64,000 bases of DNA, taken from NCBI GenBank assembly GCA_954871525.1, contig OX940861.1, positions 15,236,842 to 15,300,841 of the forward strand. Reading direction: 5' to 3'. How positions within the stretch are numbered: the first letter of the stretch is position 1; each line of letters opens with the position of its first letter. Both the position numbers and the translations under genes were made by a program. Below the pieces are notes generated by a model. It was given only the letters and a program-made list of their open reading frames with translations. It made no database searches and was not told the origin of the DNA. This DNA is from Parietaria judaica (Eukaryota > Streptophyta > Magnoliopsida > Rosales > Urticaceae). Shown in pieces: positions 1 to 11,500 of the stretch.

Positions 1-2542
1 AACCTTGTGCTGTGCGATCTAAATGTAAATCCAAAGCTGTTTCAACCAATGGATAGCTTTCTTGTGAATCAGGTATTGATACTTTACGCTGTTTGTATGC
101 TTACACGGAAACGGAAAATCGTTTTCCGTGAATTAAGCTTCAATGCATCTAACATTTACTGTAGTTTCCCTAAGTAAATTTTAAGATCTTAGGGGTTTGA
201 GTTTATTATTGGTCAATTATTGGGGTAATTCATCACTATAAATGATGAGACTTACGTTAGTTCGAGGGAGGCAGAAATTAAGTGTCATGTGGGCTTGGGA
301 AACCAAGTTTAAGAATTTAGGGAGAGCAAGTTTGTATCTCAACATCTAGGTTTGGAATTTTATTTTCAATACTATGACCGGGACTGAGACCTCATGACGG
401 GAGCCATCGTTAGCGAAAAACAAGAGCACAAAAGCTTATCTCCACCCTAAACCTATTTTCCTCTCTTTTGAGAGAGATTTAAGTTTTTAATTAGTTAGAA
501 GATGATTTCAATTGATGGGAAAGACCCGATTATGGGTTAGGTCAAATTACAATTTTTTTTTAAGACACTTTACCAAAATTAAAATTACTTGCAAGATATA
601 GAATAGTGCATGAATTCAGAAATTGCTCCTCGTTTATTAAAGAGGAAAAACACCACTCCCTTCCAAGCCTAAGGCTCGGCTCGGTTGTTAATGTCCCCGA
701 CCCGTCTTTGCTGCGTTTTCTCAAAGAATGAGTCCATGACAAATTACTGCCTACTTGAACTGGCAATTTCCAATGTCATTGGTCGCATTAGGACAAGATC
801 CTGAAGAATTGGTGACATAGTAAACTAATAACCTTGATCTAGTAGTTCTAATGTTTATGTTATCAACATCCATGTCCTCTGAACATTTATCATGAGTGCA
901 GTTTGCCCTGTAGGTATTCTAGTAATAATCTTACAAACTTTGAAAAACATCACTACTATACTATTTGTCAATTAATTCTTCGGGTGTGAACCAAACTATC
1001 TTATGATTAGAACTCGCCCGTTAAACTCGGTTTTTAGAGGAGAGAACCACCAACCACTCCTATTTTTAGTTGGGATCATAAAAAACTGTATTAAAAAATT
1101 CCATATTGTTTTGACACTATTTCTCACTCCATTGAATGAACTGGGGAAAAAATTGGATTTACATGATCTTCTATACTTCCAGGACTGCCGAAAGTCTGTG
1201 AAAAGAAGAGAGCTCTTGGTTGACTTAAACGAGCATGTAAAGCGCAACATGTTGCAGTTGGATAAAAAAATGTATCTGCAACGCCTTGGTATATCTCAAG
1301 TGTTCTATCGTCTCTGCTTTGCTCGTTGTACCATGGTGACATGGACAACAATGTGATATTTCCATTTCTCGAAAAAATGATTCGACTTCCTATGAAAGAT
1401 GTAACAAGAAATCCAGTTTCCGAAGATGCTACCCGTGCACAGATCACCAATAGTGACATCCGTTATATGCTACTCCGCTTCGTCGATGACTTCCTTTTTA
1501 TATGAACCTCGAAGCAGCAGGCTGAAAACTTTTTCTTTCGGCTGTCACGAGGATTTCAAGATTATAACTGTTGCATGAATGACGATAAATTTTGTGTGAA
1601 CTTTGATATTCGGGGCTTGCCAGAAGTTCCTTCGAGGGGGCTTTGTGTTGGCAAAGACGGTGCCTCTTTTATTCGATGGAGTGGCTTGCTCGTCAACTCT
1701 CGCACTTTAGAGGTTCAGGCAGATTACACCAAGTTAGTTTCCGTGCTCCCCTTTTCGCTTTATGTTTTTGTTGTTGTTGTTCATATCTTGTATGTCCGAT
1801 AATGGGACTGCAATAAATAATTTGTTTTTCTTTATAAATTTTGAAAAGTACCTTAAATCACATAATTTTAAAATCTATGGTAAATAAACTATTTCTTAGT
1901 AGTTGTTGCTCGCATTGTCTGTTTCATCATTGAGTTGTTTTTCTTTCAGGTATTTTAATATCCATCTGAGTTCGAGTATCACTATCAACTGGCAAAACAA
2001 ATCCGGGCGTCACTTAGAAGCGAGGTTGTGTGGCTATATGATACCGAAATGCCACCCCATACACTATAACTCGAACATCAACTCCGCTGGTGTTGTCAGA
2101 TTAAATATATTCAAAGCTTTTGTGCTGTGTGCGATGAAATTCCACTGTTACGTCCATGAACTCTCGTATTTACTCAAATTTCCCGGCACATCCTACCTGA
2201 GATTCATTGAAAAGGCTTTCAGGTATGCTTAATTGTTACGATTCGTCGACAATAATTCTCGTACTTCTTCTGTGCTCAGTTACTTAAGTTTTCTTTTCAT
2301 TCATCTCGCGGTATATGGATTGTAGGTTTACGCATGTTCTGATAAAGAAAAGGATGCGTTTGCCGAGCCCTGGCTCCAAAACTCGTCCAATTCTACATTT
2401 GGAAGACGATGAAGTTGAGTGGCTCGGGCTAAATGCTTTCGTCCAAGTGCTAAAGAGAAAACGGTTGCAGCATAAAGAGCTTCTGCCTCTGTTGACGCGC
2501 AAGCTATCGATACATAATTTATTCCGGAACAGATCAACCTAG
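1..2542 (+). pseudogene. TERT: Telomerase reverse transcriptase (TERT), 3' exons, with frameshift and internal stop
   Basis: TERT copies the RNA template onto chromosome ends. Exons inferred here: 1-72 (ends in residues FLVNQ before a GT donor; its start lies outside the window), 1183-1732, 1950-2222 and 2326-2542, with introns 73-1182, 1733-1949 and 2223-2325. All junctions are in phase. Recognisable TERT blocks are the region before motif B' (EHVKRN, MYLQ, LGISQ), motif C (LRFVDDFLFI near 1473-1502, with the catalytic Asp pair), the MNDDKFCVNF and IRWSGLLVNSRTLEVQADYTK block, and the C-terminal extension (NINSAGVVRLN, EVEWLGLNAFVQVLKRK). Two lesions are visible. About 4 bp (equivalent to GGAA) are missing after GISQ near 1291, which shifts the frame. 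A TGA at 1503-1505 follows motif C where Ser is expected. The 1.1-kb first intron is longer than the others. This is probably a dead extra copy. An assembly error or a functional paralogue elsewhere cannot be excluded. Confidence 0.82.
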
Positions 2543-4724
2543 TTGGATTACGCAATTGATGCTTCACATTCCTCTATAATGTGGCAAATCAGGTATTAGA
2601 AGATTCGCCAAGACAGTATCTTAATTGAACCATCTAATCTAATGTTTATTGTAGTAATGTTTTGTACTTATATAAAGAAGGATTTAATCATGTTTTGCTG
2701 ATTTTCTCTAATATGAGTTGTCGATATATATGTGATTAAGAATGATCGGTTATGGCCATTTAATATAATCCCACATCTTATACTTACTAATACTTACTAG
2801 TGGCGTAAAAAAAAAAAAAAAAACCTTGTGGCGTGGCGATCAAATACGATAGGGAATTTGAATGAAAAATCTGCCAATTTTTTAGATTGTATTTTAATAA
2901 TAATAAAAAAAAACGACATCCACACTAAATATAAAAAACAGTTTTTTTGTTTTGTTAATGTATTATTAAATACAAACATGGTAAAGCCTTGCACTAACAA
3001 TAACTACAATATAATAATGGGTTTGTCCTTAAATTAGCATTTCGTGCCTTTTTTTATATAATAATTAATTAATATTTTGTTGAATTTGGATACAAAACTT
3101 ATCAATAAATTATTATTTAGAACTCTTGAATAATATTAATATTAAATTAATATTCATATCGAATAAAATATAAACATGGTAAATCTTGGAATTAATGGAA
3201 TCTTAGTAAAAATCCTATCACTAGGTGACAAAATTATATGTTGGTGATTTGCATGAATTTTTTTTTATCAATTTTATTATTTATCATGTTCTTGTCGATC
3301 TTCTTACTTATGTATTCTCTTAACATTAATTAAAGTCTATTTATTTTTATATTATAATTGGTGGGCTGATTATTATATCTAAAAATCGGGAAATTAGGCT
3401 GCGTATGGTTAGCCGGTTTGGAAAACCAATTTTACAATTTGATTTGGGAAATTAGTCGGAGATAAAGATGAAAGACTGTTTCGTTAATCTATTATTAATG
3501 TGTTGTTTTACAGAAAAAATATATACAATAAATAAATCAAACACAACTTATGTTATTAAAAACTATCGTATAAATATACATCTCCATTAATTATTATTTT
3601 GTAAATGAAACGAACTAGAAAAATAAAAACATTGGCAATGGCTGGATTGGTGGTGACACTCGTGGTCTTATACACTGCAAGTTCCTCTCTGTACCTTCCC
3701 ATAAGCAGACGATCAATGTCAAAAAGATCCTTCCCACTCCTCTCTGTACCTTCCCATAAGCAGACGATCAATGTAAAAAAGATCCGAGTTTGCACAACTC
3801 AAATCCTCACCTTCTTCCTCGTTGAAGCTTCTTCGGATGCCTTTGGACAATGACATTGTCGAATCCCGAGATGGGTGCTTGACTTTGTTGAGCTCGGTGT
3901 AGAGCTTCATGGCGTGGAGCTTGGTTTTCGTAATCCGGTGTTGTCCGAGTCGCTCGGGTTCTTCTTCTTCTTCTTCTTCTTCTTCTTCTTCTTCTTCTTC
4001 TTCTTCTTCTTCTTCTTCTTCTTCTTCGAGTCGGCAATATCAAAGTTGGACCAGGCCGACACGAACGAGGCCGTCGCGCTTTGCTTTTCGATCCAACTCT
4101 CGATCCTTGTGGTTCGGCTGAACTCTCGATCGCATGCCCACGAGTTTTTGTTGTGGTGATGGTGGTGGTGACGGTGGTCGGAGTTTGAATTGTCGACGGA
4201 GCAGTAGATCGGAGTTTGAAAGATACTTTTCTGAGTTTTTCAAGAAAAACCGGGCTTCCGCGGAAGACTTTCGGTATAATGCCTAATAATTTAATGAGCA
4301 AATTTAAGTATAAAACACCCAATTTTAGTTTATCTTACTTGCATGTTTTCATATCTCTTGGACATTATAGAAATTAGTTTTCATGCTATTATAAGCTTAC
4401 CTAATTGTGCGTGTTAAAATAACTCTTGATATTTTTTAAATTTAAATTTTCTATTTTAGTGAAATTCATCGTAAAATTTTAATGTTAATTTTTGAGTCTT
4501 GATGCCCTGTGGAATAAGCAGAATTTTACGTCGAGGTCGGTGTGCTAAGCAAACGAATACATATACTAACAAGTAAATTTATAATGTTATACTTTATTTG
4601 TTTCGGTGTGAAATTATGCTAAATTATATTTAATGTTAAAGTTTGTTAAAACGAGGAATATCCCGTTCCGTGAGCTTTGCCTTAGGGCTCTTGAAGGTTT
4701 GTCGGTAACCCATTTGGAGTTGTT
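2543..4724. other. AT-rich intergenic stretch with a 55-bp tandem duplication
   Basis: No convincing gene. Two copies of a roughly 55-bp unit lie head to tail at 3684-3738 and 3739-3786, beginning CCTCTCTGTACC. A long TTC microsatellite follows at 3959-4027. Open frames over the microsatellite are low-complexity (poly-Phe, poly-Ser, poly-Arg) and not evidence of a gene. The minus strand at about 3720-3910 has a charged open frame with Ser and Glu runs that I do not recognise. Confidence 0.6.
3959..4027 (+). repeat. TTC trinucleotide microsatellite, about 23 units
   Basis: Uninterrupted TTC run (GAA on the minus strand). Long GAA/TTC tracts are length-unstable and can form triplex structures. 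Open frames crossing it on either strand are composition artefacts. Confidence 0.97.
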
Positions 4725-5359
4725 TTGTGGACTTATATGGCGGCGTGGTCGGACCAAAATACAAGGATGTTTGAAAATTTCACTAAGGCCCCGGATGCTT
4801 GGGTCGAGGAGATTTCTTTTTGGTTCGAGAACTTTAAAAAATGCAACCAAACTACGAAGGCGCCTATGAGTATGTGCAACACGACTCAAACCGGATGGGG
4901 TAGACCGGAACGTGGAGGTCTTAAACTCAATGAGGACGCGGCGTGGGACTTGAAGACGGGGCGGGCCGGGGTCAGAGGCATTGTGAGAGACCATAAGGGA
5001 CATGTCATATGAGTCACGGCCAAGCTCTTTGAGGATGTGGTTGGACTATTTCGGAGATGGAGTCCGATTGCCTTAGAGCGGTCAAGCTTGTCGCGGAAGA
5101 CACCTCCAAAGTCTTCAAAGACCGATAGGGGTTAGTATCGGTAATATCATTGGCACGAGTGTACTCGCCGGGGTTTGCCGTGGGCCCCTAGAATTTGTAA
5201 TGAGTCGGCGAATTGCATTGCCGAATCTCGGCTCTCCAATTTAGTTTCGGATTTTAAGGTACTTGATTGTCCCAATTGGCTTGTTACCTATTTTGATCAG
5301 GATTCTCCCCTTCCTAATCAATGAAGCTTCCTGTTTATTGTAAAAAAAAAAAAAAAAAA
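4725..5359 (+). mobile_element. 5'-truncated LINE (non-LTR) fragment with RNase H domain and poly(A) tail
   Basis: The frame at 4725-5012 contains a plant LINE/RVT_3-type RNase H start: a Trp/Asp/Asn-rich lead-in (AWSDQNTRMFENF), then GGLKLNEDAAWD and GVRGIVRDHKGHV. The first catalytic Asp is in the NEDAAWD motif. Downstream, in other frames and with stops, are the matching later blocks: DCLRAVKLVAEDTS, then CNESANCIAESRLSN, DFKVLDCPNWLV and DQDSPLPNQ. These correspond to the usual end of such proteins. A run of 18 A at 5341-5358 follows about 20 bp after the stop, as expected of a target-primed LINE insertion. RT and endonuclease are absent, so this is a 5'-truncated dead copy. I could not define a target-site duplication. 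Confidence 0.72.
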
Positions 5360-5925
5360 GATAACGAGAGAGTGAAAATAAGAATTCAATACCTACAAAT
5401 ATGCACATTTAATTGCAATTTTTTGAAATTGCTGCTAAAAACGTAAATAATTAAATGAAAATTAAGAAAGTAATATAGGAATGAATTTTGTGTTTAAAAT
5501 GCCACGTCATTAGAAATGGCTATTTCGATAAGAGAATACAAGAATTGGCTAAAATGAATTTTAAACGTTTGTATCTCGCTATTACGGACAATTTATCTTT
5601 TCTTTTCTTTTTTTACTTTTAATGAAAATCCTAGTTAATTTAACATTGGAAGTAGGGATGTGCAGAAAAACCGGTAACAAAATTTTAAAACCGTAACAAA
5701 AAATTATCCGGTTTAAAATAACCGTAGCCGAGTTATTTTGAAAACTGGTTAAGGTTAACCGTATCCAGTTTCAAACATGATAAGGTTAAATGTTATTTAT
5801 TTTTCAAAACAAGTTATTTTTGTAACCGGTTTTAATATTAATTTTTTTTTATAGAACTACTTATAAACCATATGAATTAAATTTGGATGAAATAATATAA
5901 TTTTTTGTGAGTAAGAGAGAGTCCA
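5360..5925. other. AT-rich spacer with a possible hAT-like MITE end
   Basis: No gene seen. At 5655-5790 the start GGGATGTGCAGAAAAACCGG and repeated CCGGTT/AACCGG motifs resemble the terminal region of hAT-type MITEs. No partner terminus or 8-bp duplication was found. Confidence 0.35.
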
Positions 5926-6432
5926 TCACAATTGAAATACATCACCATCGTTGTCTTCCTCATCGTAGGTGCCCGACAAGGATCTGAGGAGAAGGAGCGC
6001 CTGATCCTTCTGTCCTACAGACACCTCGATGTTCTCAAGATCCGTGATGATCTTGTTGAACTCGCCGAAGTGGTCCTTGAGCGGCGTTCCCGGCTTCATG
6101 GAGAAGTTGAATAACTTCTGCTTGAGGAACAGCTCGTTAGCGAGCGTCTTCGTCGTGTACATCTGCTCAAGCTTCTTCCAAATGCCCGCCGCTGTCGTTT
6201 CCTTCTGAACATCCCTGATGATGTTGTCCGAGAGATTCAGGATGATCGTGCTCCTCGCCTTTTGCAAGAACGCAGCTTTCTCCTTTTCCTTCATGTCCTC
6301 GGGGAGAGCTTTCTCCCCCTCCAGCGCGTCCTCGAGGCCCAGCTGAGATAGCTGTGCCTCCATCTTGATCTTCCAGATACTGAAATCGTTGTCGCCAGTG
6401 AACTTCTCGATTTCATACTTTCTGGCTGCCAT
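5926..6432 (-). pseudogene. gag: Copia Gag (UBN2/Retrotran_gag_2 type), C-terminally truncated
   Basis: Capsid-type Gag of a Ty1/copia retrotransposon, which would form cytoplasmic virus-like particles. The first ATG after the primer-binding site is at 6432 (MAARKYEIEKFTGDNDF). Typical features are FSIWKIKMEAQL near residue 18, AGIWKKLEQMY near residue 84, and LANELFLKQKLFNFSM followed by HFGEFNKIITDLE. The open frame runs further upstream through the primer-binding site, but that part is not gag. After LRSLSGTYDE the family normally continues to a CCHC zinc knuckle. Here it runs into an unrelated acidic tail and stops after 168 residues, so the zinc knuckle and all of pol are lost. Confidence 0.82.
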
Positions 6433-6516
6433 CTTGCTCGCGTCGCTGATGTCAAGATTCCGAGTCTTGAGACTTCTTGACTTTGTTGCTCGCTTCTTGA
6501 TTCTCGATGAACCAAG

Positions 6517-6528
6517 GCTCTGATACCA
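6517..6528 (-). promoter_or_regulatory. Primer-binding site (initiator Met tRNA)
   Basis: Minus-strand TGGTATCAGAGC, the standard plant copia primer-binding site complementary to the 3' end of initiator tRNA-Met, located 2 bp inside the LTR edge at 6531. Confidence 0.88.
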
Positions 6529-6530
6529 CT

Positions 6531-7214
6531 TGTTAGGAATTGCACCCAACACCCGAGCACCAAGAATAACAAACGAACACAATTGCGGAACTCGACACGA
6601 TAAAATGAACCCCGACCAATGCGACTTTATTGATCAAACAAATATAATCGGTTACAAAGATTGGTACTTAAGCCCAAATACAATATTCACGATTATCGAA
6701 CCAAACATCCCGCTCGATCGCACTTCTCCGATGAGCTACACGTTCCCGCATATGAACCCTCCGCCGTGCAGACTTCCCCACCGATATGCCTGAGCCACTC
6801 CGATCAACCAGACACCGCCGACTAACCAAACTCCGGTGAGACGAACCCAAGGTACGCTATGCAGAGACTCCGACAGATGCACAAGAAGACTCCGCTTCTC
6901 TCCATCGTTACCGAGTTATCCTCTTCACCGCCCGTCGCCGTTCGCCATCGTCTCCACCGTCGGAATCGCCGGAGCTTTCTGTCTCTCAAGAAAGCTTTCT
7001 TCTTTTCCTCTGATTTCTCTCTGAGATTTCTTGTGTTTGCATTTCGGTTATGAATGATACTCTGCTCTGACTCGACGAGAGTATTTATAAAGTTTCCAAC
7101 AAAGCCGCTTTGATATGGTCCTCGAGCGTTGACTGAAGGTCAAGCTCTAATTGGCTGTCGAGGCAGTTAAGTGACTGTGACTCACACTCGCTCGTCACCG
7201 ACCGGTGACCAACA
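6531..7214 (-). repeat. Copia 5' LTR with TATA box
   Basis: About 684 bp, bounded by the short inverted repeat TGTT.G...C.AACA. A minus-strand TATAAATA box at 7082-7089 lies about 125 bp into the LTR and could drive the element. The right edge at 7214 is inferred from the AACA terminus only. Confidence 0.6.
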
Positions 7215-7329
7215 TTGCCAATCTTTTTTTCGTTAGTCTTCTAAAAATATTTTCGTATATTTGTTCTTGTGACGGCGATGCCATGTCTTCTCAGCGGTCG
7301 GGGCTAAAGTTGGGAGAGGCTGCATACTC

Positions 7330-8052
7330 CGTCACCTTCCGTTGTCAGATTGCTCCACCGTTCAAGAAAGCCTGCGTGCGAAAGGCTTTAACGGGAGTCG
7401 ACCAAGCGTGTGGGTCATTCAGGTGATTACGAGATATCTGGACATTAAATCTTTTCAAAACAATGGAGGCGTCTAAGTTAGTTGATCTCTGCAGGGCCTG
7501 CCTGTAACTTTTTCCAGCTTTGAACATATTTTAGTGCTCATAAGCATTTTGGCCGCTGAGGGATGCTTTTTCTTTGGCGAATCGCCTGCTTCGTTCTGCT
7601 CTAAGGTTATTCTTTAAACAACGATCTTTTCAGTTTCACTCTCACAAAAGATAGAACAGAACACCTGAGTTGTTTGTCTCTGGCGGCACAGGATAGCGCG
7701 AGACAATGGATGGAGAAGCTGTTTCTCAGCAACGGTTTCCGTGTTAACGTAATCAGCCACGATGAAGTTGCGAGCAGCTTAGGGAAGCCATTGACACCTG
7801 GAAGCTACGCAAATTTGTTATTTGTTGCAGAACACTTGCGGTTTTCAGATGATCAGGTGACTTTATTTGCAGGGTTTTTCTTGGGTCGTCGCAGAAAATG
7901 TATTTGTGTCATAATAGGTTTATCGTAGAAGATTTTAGAATCCGAAACATGCTAAGCAAAAGAACGTGTATCTTTGACAGATGGAAATATGGAGAAGAGA
8001 GTTTGAGAGAGTGGAGGAAGAAGCTGATGAAGACGGGTTTGAGGAGATGTGA
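7330..8052 (+). pseudogene. SAM-dependent methyltransferase, leucine carboxyl methyltransferase (LCM) family, 3' exons
   Basis: Four exon-like blocks share phase 0: about 7330-7422 (ends SRPSVWVIQ), 7495-7605 (GLPVTFSSFEHILVLI), 7692-7856 (WMEKLFLSNGFRVNVISHDE to HLRFSDDQ) and 7981-8052 (MEIWRREFERVEEE to GFEEM, then TGA). All flanking introns have GT and AG ends. The order SRPSVW.(I/L)(Q/E)GL, then a helix with a small-residue-rich strand, then GFRVN and an acidic C-terminal tail matches plant LCM-family class I methyltransferases as I remember them. The SAM-binding N-terminal half is missing because a copia LTR ends at 7214. The right side is flanked by another copia insertion at 8103. The gene is therefore a truncated remnant. 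The first block's 5' boundary is uncertain, and the longest ATG-initiated frame over it (from 7283) is a different, unsupported frame. Confidence 0.6.
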
Positions 8053-8102
8053 AACTGAAAGCACTATTTTATATAAACTAAGGTTCCCGTCAGACATAAA
8101 AT

Positions 8103-8265
8103 TATTAGCATATATTATTATTATTATTGTCAAGGGTAGTTTAGTCATTTATCTTTTCTTACGGTAGCTTTATACAAAAAGCCTTATTGTAACCAAATAC
8201 ACTTAATACTTCTTTAATAGAGTTCTTTTAGTTTCTTCCTCTCTTCTCTCTCTCTGATTCTAACA
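8103..8265 (+). repeat. Copia 5' LTR (163 bp)
   Basis: Begins TATTAGCATATATTATTA and ends GATTCTAACA. Matches 11943-12103 over its whole length. A TC-rich stretch precedes the end. Confidence 0.93.
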
Positions 8266-8277
8266 TGGTATTAGAGC
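8266..8277 (+). promoter_or_regulatory. Primer-binding site, one base off initiator Met tRNA complement
   Basis: TGGTATTAGAGC abuts the LTR. The canonical plant copia site is TGGTATCAGAGC, so this copy shows a C-to-T change. Confidence 0.85.
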
Positions 8278-8554
8278 CAAATTATGAATCTTGAAGGAAG
8301 GTCGAATCTGGGTACTTTTCATCGCGCATTGTTCATCGCGGTACTGTTCATCACGCATTGTTTATCGTTCTGTCGCGATTTCGCCGTCGTTCGTCGTTTG
8401 GGTTTCGGCTTCCACTTGTTCGCGTTTCTCTGGTATGCAATCTGGTGCTTTGATTTCTGTGATTGCGATTTGGCCTAGGGTTTGTGGAATTTGGGGCTTT
8501 TGTTAGATTGGCCAATTTGTTGCTTGGATTTGGTTTGCTTGGTACTCGTTCGTT

Positions 8555-11500
8555 ATGGCTAGTCGACAGGATGATTCGCTTCAGTCGATTAGCGCACAGT
8601 TAGATGGAAAGAACTACACATATTGGAGTTTTACAGTGAGACATTTTCTAAACAGGAATCGAATATGGAACAATCTTTCTAGCAGTCTTATGAAGTGCAA
8701 AAGGATCGTTGGAAGGCGTAGTGTTCAGAGTTGTAAGCCAAAGAATCAATTGCAATCGCGTGCCTTGTTCGTTGCTCCTCATGTTGGTCTGTCTTTGTCC
8801 AATAATTTTGGTTCGTTAAGCAGATGTTCACCCACCTGGATCTTAGACTCTGGGGCTACTCAACATATGTCTCCCAACTTGGCATCATTCGATTATGTAT
8901 CCCCTGATTCATCTATATCTATTATGACCGCTGATGGTAGTCCTATGCCATCAGAAGGTATTGGTTCTATTGTTACTCCTCATTTGTCTCTTTCCGATGT
9001 TTACTATGTTCTAAATCTTACTCTTAATCTAGCATCGGTCGGTCAAGTGTGTGATTCTAGTGGCTCATTGGTATGTTTCTCTACTGCTGGTTGTTGTGTT
9101 TACGACCCGCAGTCTAAGAAAGTGATTGGGACAGGCCGTCGGTAAGGGAAACTCTATGTTTTGGACGAACTTAAAGTGCCAGATGTTGCAGCTTCCGGTG
9201 TGGATCTTTCCAGCTTTCGTTTAAGTCGTTCTTCTTCTGACTTTTATTTATGGCATTCTCGTTTGGGACATGTTTCCGCGTCTCGTTTGAAGTACTTAGC
9301 TTCTACAGGAGCTCTTGGGCAGTTGAACTTTCATGATATTTCGGATTGTTGTGGATGCAAACTAGCAAAGTTTTCAGCGCTACCTTTTTATAGAAGTGTT
9401 TCATCATCTATTGCCCCTTTCGATCTTGTGCATTCTGATGTTTGGGGACCTGCTCCTGTTTCCACAAAAGGGGGTTCACGATATTATGTCTCCTTTATTG
9501 ATGATTTGACGCGCTACACTTGAGTTTATCTTATGAAACGCAGATCGGACTTTCTTGGCATCTTCAATGAATTCAGAGCTCTCGTTAAAACTCAACATGG
9601 TGCCGTCATTAAGTGTTTTCGTTGCGACTTGGGGGGTGAATACACTTCTACAGATTTCTCTCAGTTACTTGCTTCTGATGGGACTATTCGTCAAACTTCA
9701 TGTACAGACATTCCTCAGCAAAATGGTGTTGCTGAAAGGAAACACCGTCATCTGGTCGAAACCGCTCGTTCGTTCTTATTGTCTGCCGAGGTTCCTAGTG
9801 TTTTTTAGGGGGAAGCCAATCTTACCGCTGCTCATGTGATCAATAGAATCCCAACCTCACATAATGCAAGTTTGTCTCCTTTTGAAAAATTATTGGGGAA
9901 TAAGCTTGATTATTCATCGTTGCGCGTCTTTGGTTGTACCTGCTTTGTTCTTCGGCCTCACGTCGAGCGTACTAAATTGACTTCTAAATCAGCCTTGTGT
10001 GTCTTTCTGGGTTATGGTAGTGGTCAAAAGGGATATCGTTGTTTTGATCCAATTGCTCAGAAATTATATGTCTCTCGCCATGTATTTTTCTTAGAGCATA
10101 TCCCATTCTTTTCTGTCCCTGCTAGTTCGCATCATATGACACAATCAGATCTTGTTCGCATTGATCCTTTTGATATAGACAGTGACGATGCTCCAGTTAC
10201 ATAGTCTGACACTTTAGCTCATGATCCACCGACCCCTCAAGCGATTGCGGATTATCCGCTTTCTGAGCATGCGGATCATCCTCCTCCACGCCAGTCTACG
10301 AGAGTGCGCAAGTCCACAAAGCTTCTCGATTTTGCTTATTCTTCATATTCTCCATCATTTGCTTCCTTCATCACCTCTATTCATGGTTTATCTGAACCTA
10401 CGTCTTTTCGAGAGGCTGTTGTTGATCCACTTTGGCAGAATGCTATGGCTGAGGAGCTTGCTGCTTTACATCAGACTCATACATGGGATTTGGTGCCTTT
10501 ACCATCTGGAAAATGGACAATTGGCTCTCGTTGGATTTACAAGATCAAAACGAAATCTGATGGAACTGTTGAACGGTATAAGGCCCGACTTGTTGCTAAA
10601 GGCTATTCCCAACAGTACGGCATGGACTATAAAGAAACATTTGCACCCGTTGCGAAGATGACGACTATCCGTACGCTTATTGCTGTTGCTTCTGCTTGTC
10701 AGTGGAGTATATCTCAAATGGATGTCAAGAATGCATTCTTGTATGGTGATCTTCATGAAGAAGTTTACATGACACCTCCTCCAGGTATTGCACACACACC
10801 CGGTCACGTTTGTAAACTACGAAAATCACTTTATGGCCTGAAACAAGCCCCCCGTGCATGGTTCGAGAAGTTCTCCCTTGTAATCACTTCGCTTGGTTTT
10901 CATCCGAGCCATCATTATTCGGCTCTACTTGTCAAACGTACGAGTGTAGGACGTATTCTCTTATCCTTGTATGTTGATGACATGATTATTACTGGTGATG
11001 ATTGTGATGGGATTAAATCTTTGAAGTGTGAGTTGGCTCGTTGTTTCGCTATGAAAGACTTGGGCTTGCTACGATATTTTCTTGGTATTGAGGTTGCTAC
11101 TTCACTAAAAGACTATCTATTATCACAGTCCAAGTATATAGCTGATTTATTTTAGCGTGCGCGTCTCACTGACAACAAGACTGTTGATACTCCTCTTGAG
11201 ACCAACACTCGATACTCTCCGTCCGATGGCACTCCTTTGCCTGACCCTAGCCTATATCGTACAATTGTAGGTAGTTTGGTTTACCTCACTGTTACTCGCC
11301 CAGATATTGCACATGCCGTTCATGTAGTTAGCCAGTTTGTCACTGCCCCTACTACAGTTCATTGGGCTGCTGTTCTACGTATTCGTATTCTCAGGTACCT
11401 TCGAGGCACTCAGTTTCAGAGTCTCTTGTTTCCATCTTCCTCATCTTTAGAGTTGCGTGCTTATTCGGACGCTGAATGGGCTGGTGATCCCACGGATCGC

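Larger units (their letters stand above)
5926..7214 (-). mobile_element. Ty1/copia LTR plus leader plus partial gag (truncated element)
   Basis: Read on the minus strand, an LTR (7214 down to 6531, TGTTGG...CCTAACA) is followed after 2 bp by an initiator-Met tRNA primer-binding site and then by a copia gag. The rest of gag, all of pol and the 3' LTR are absent, so the element ends abruptly near 5930. No target-site duplication can be tested because the far end is missing. Confidence 0.75.

Noticed and set aside
3807..4322. Open frame of 171 codons with a long poly-Arg run (minus), and plus-strand poly-Phe/poly-Ser frames
   Set aside because: The run is a direct readout of the TTC microsatellite at 3959-4027. 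All frames across it are open for trivial reasons.
6433..6582. Extended start of the copia gag ORF through the primer-binding site
   Set aside because: The first 50 codons cover LTR, primer-binding site and leader. The family start is the ATG at 6432.
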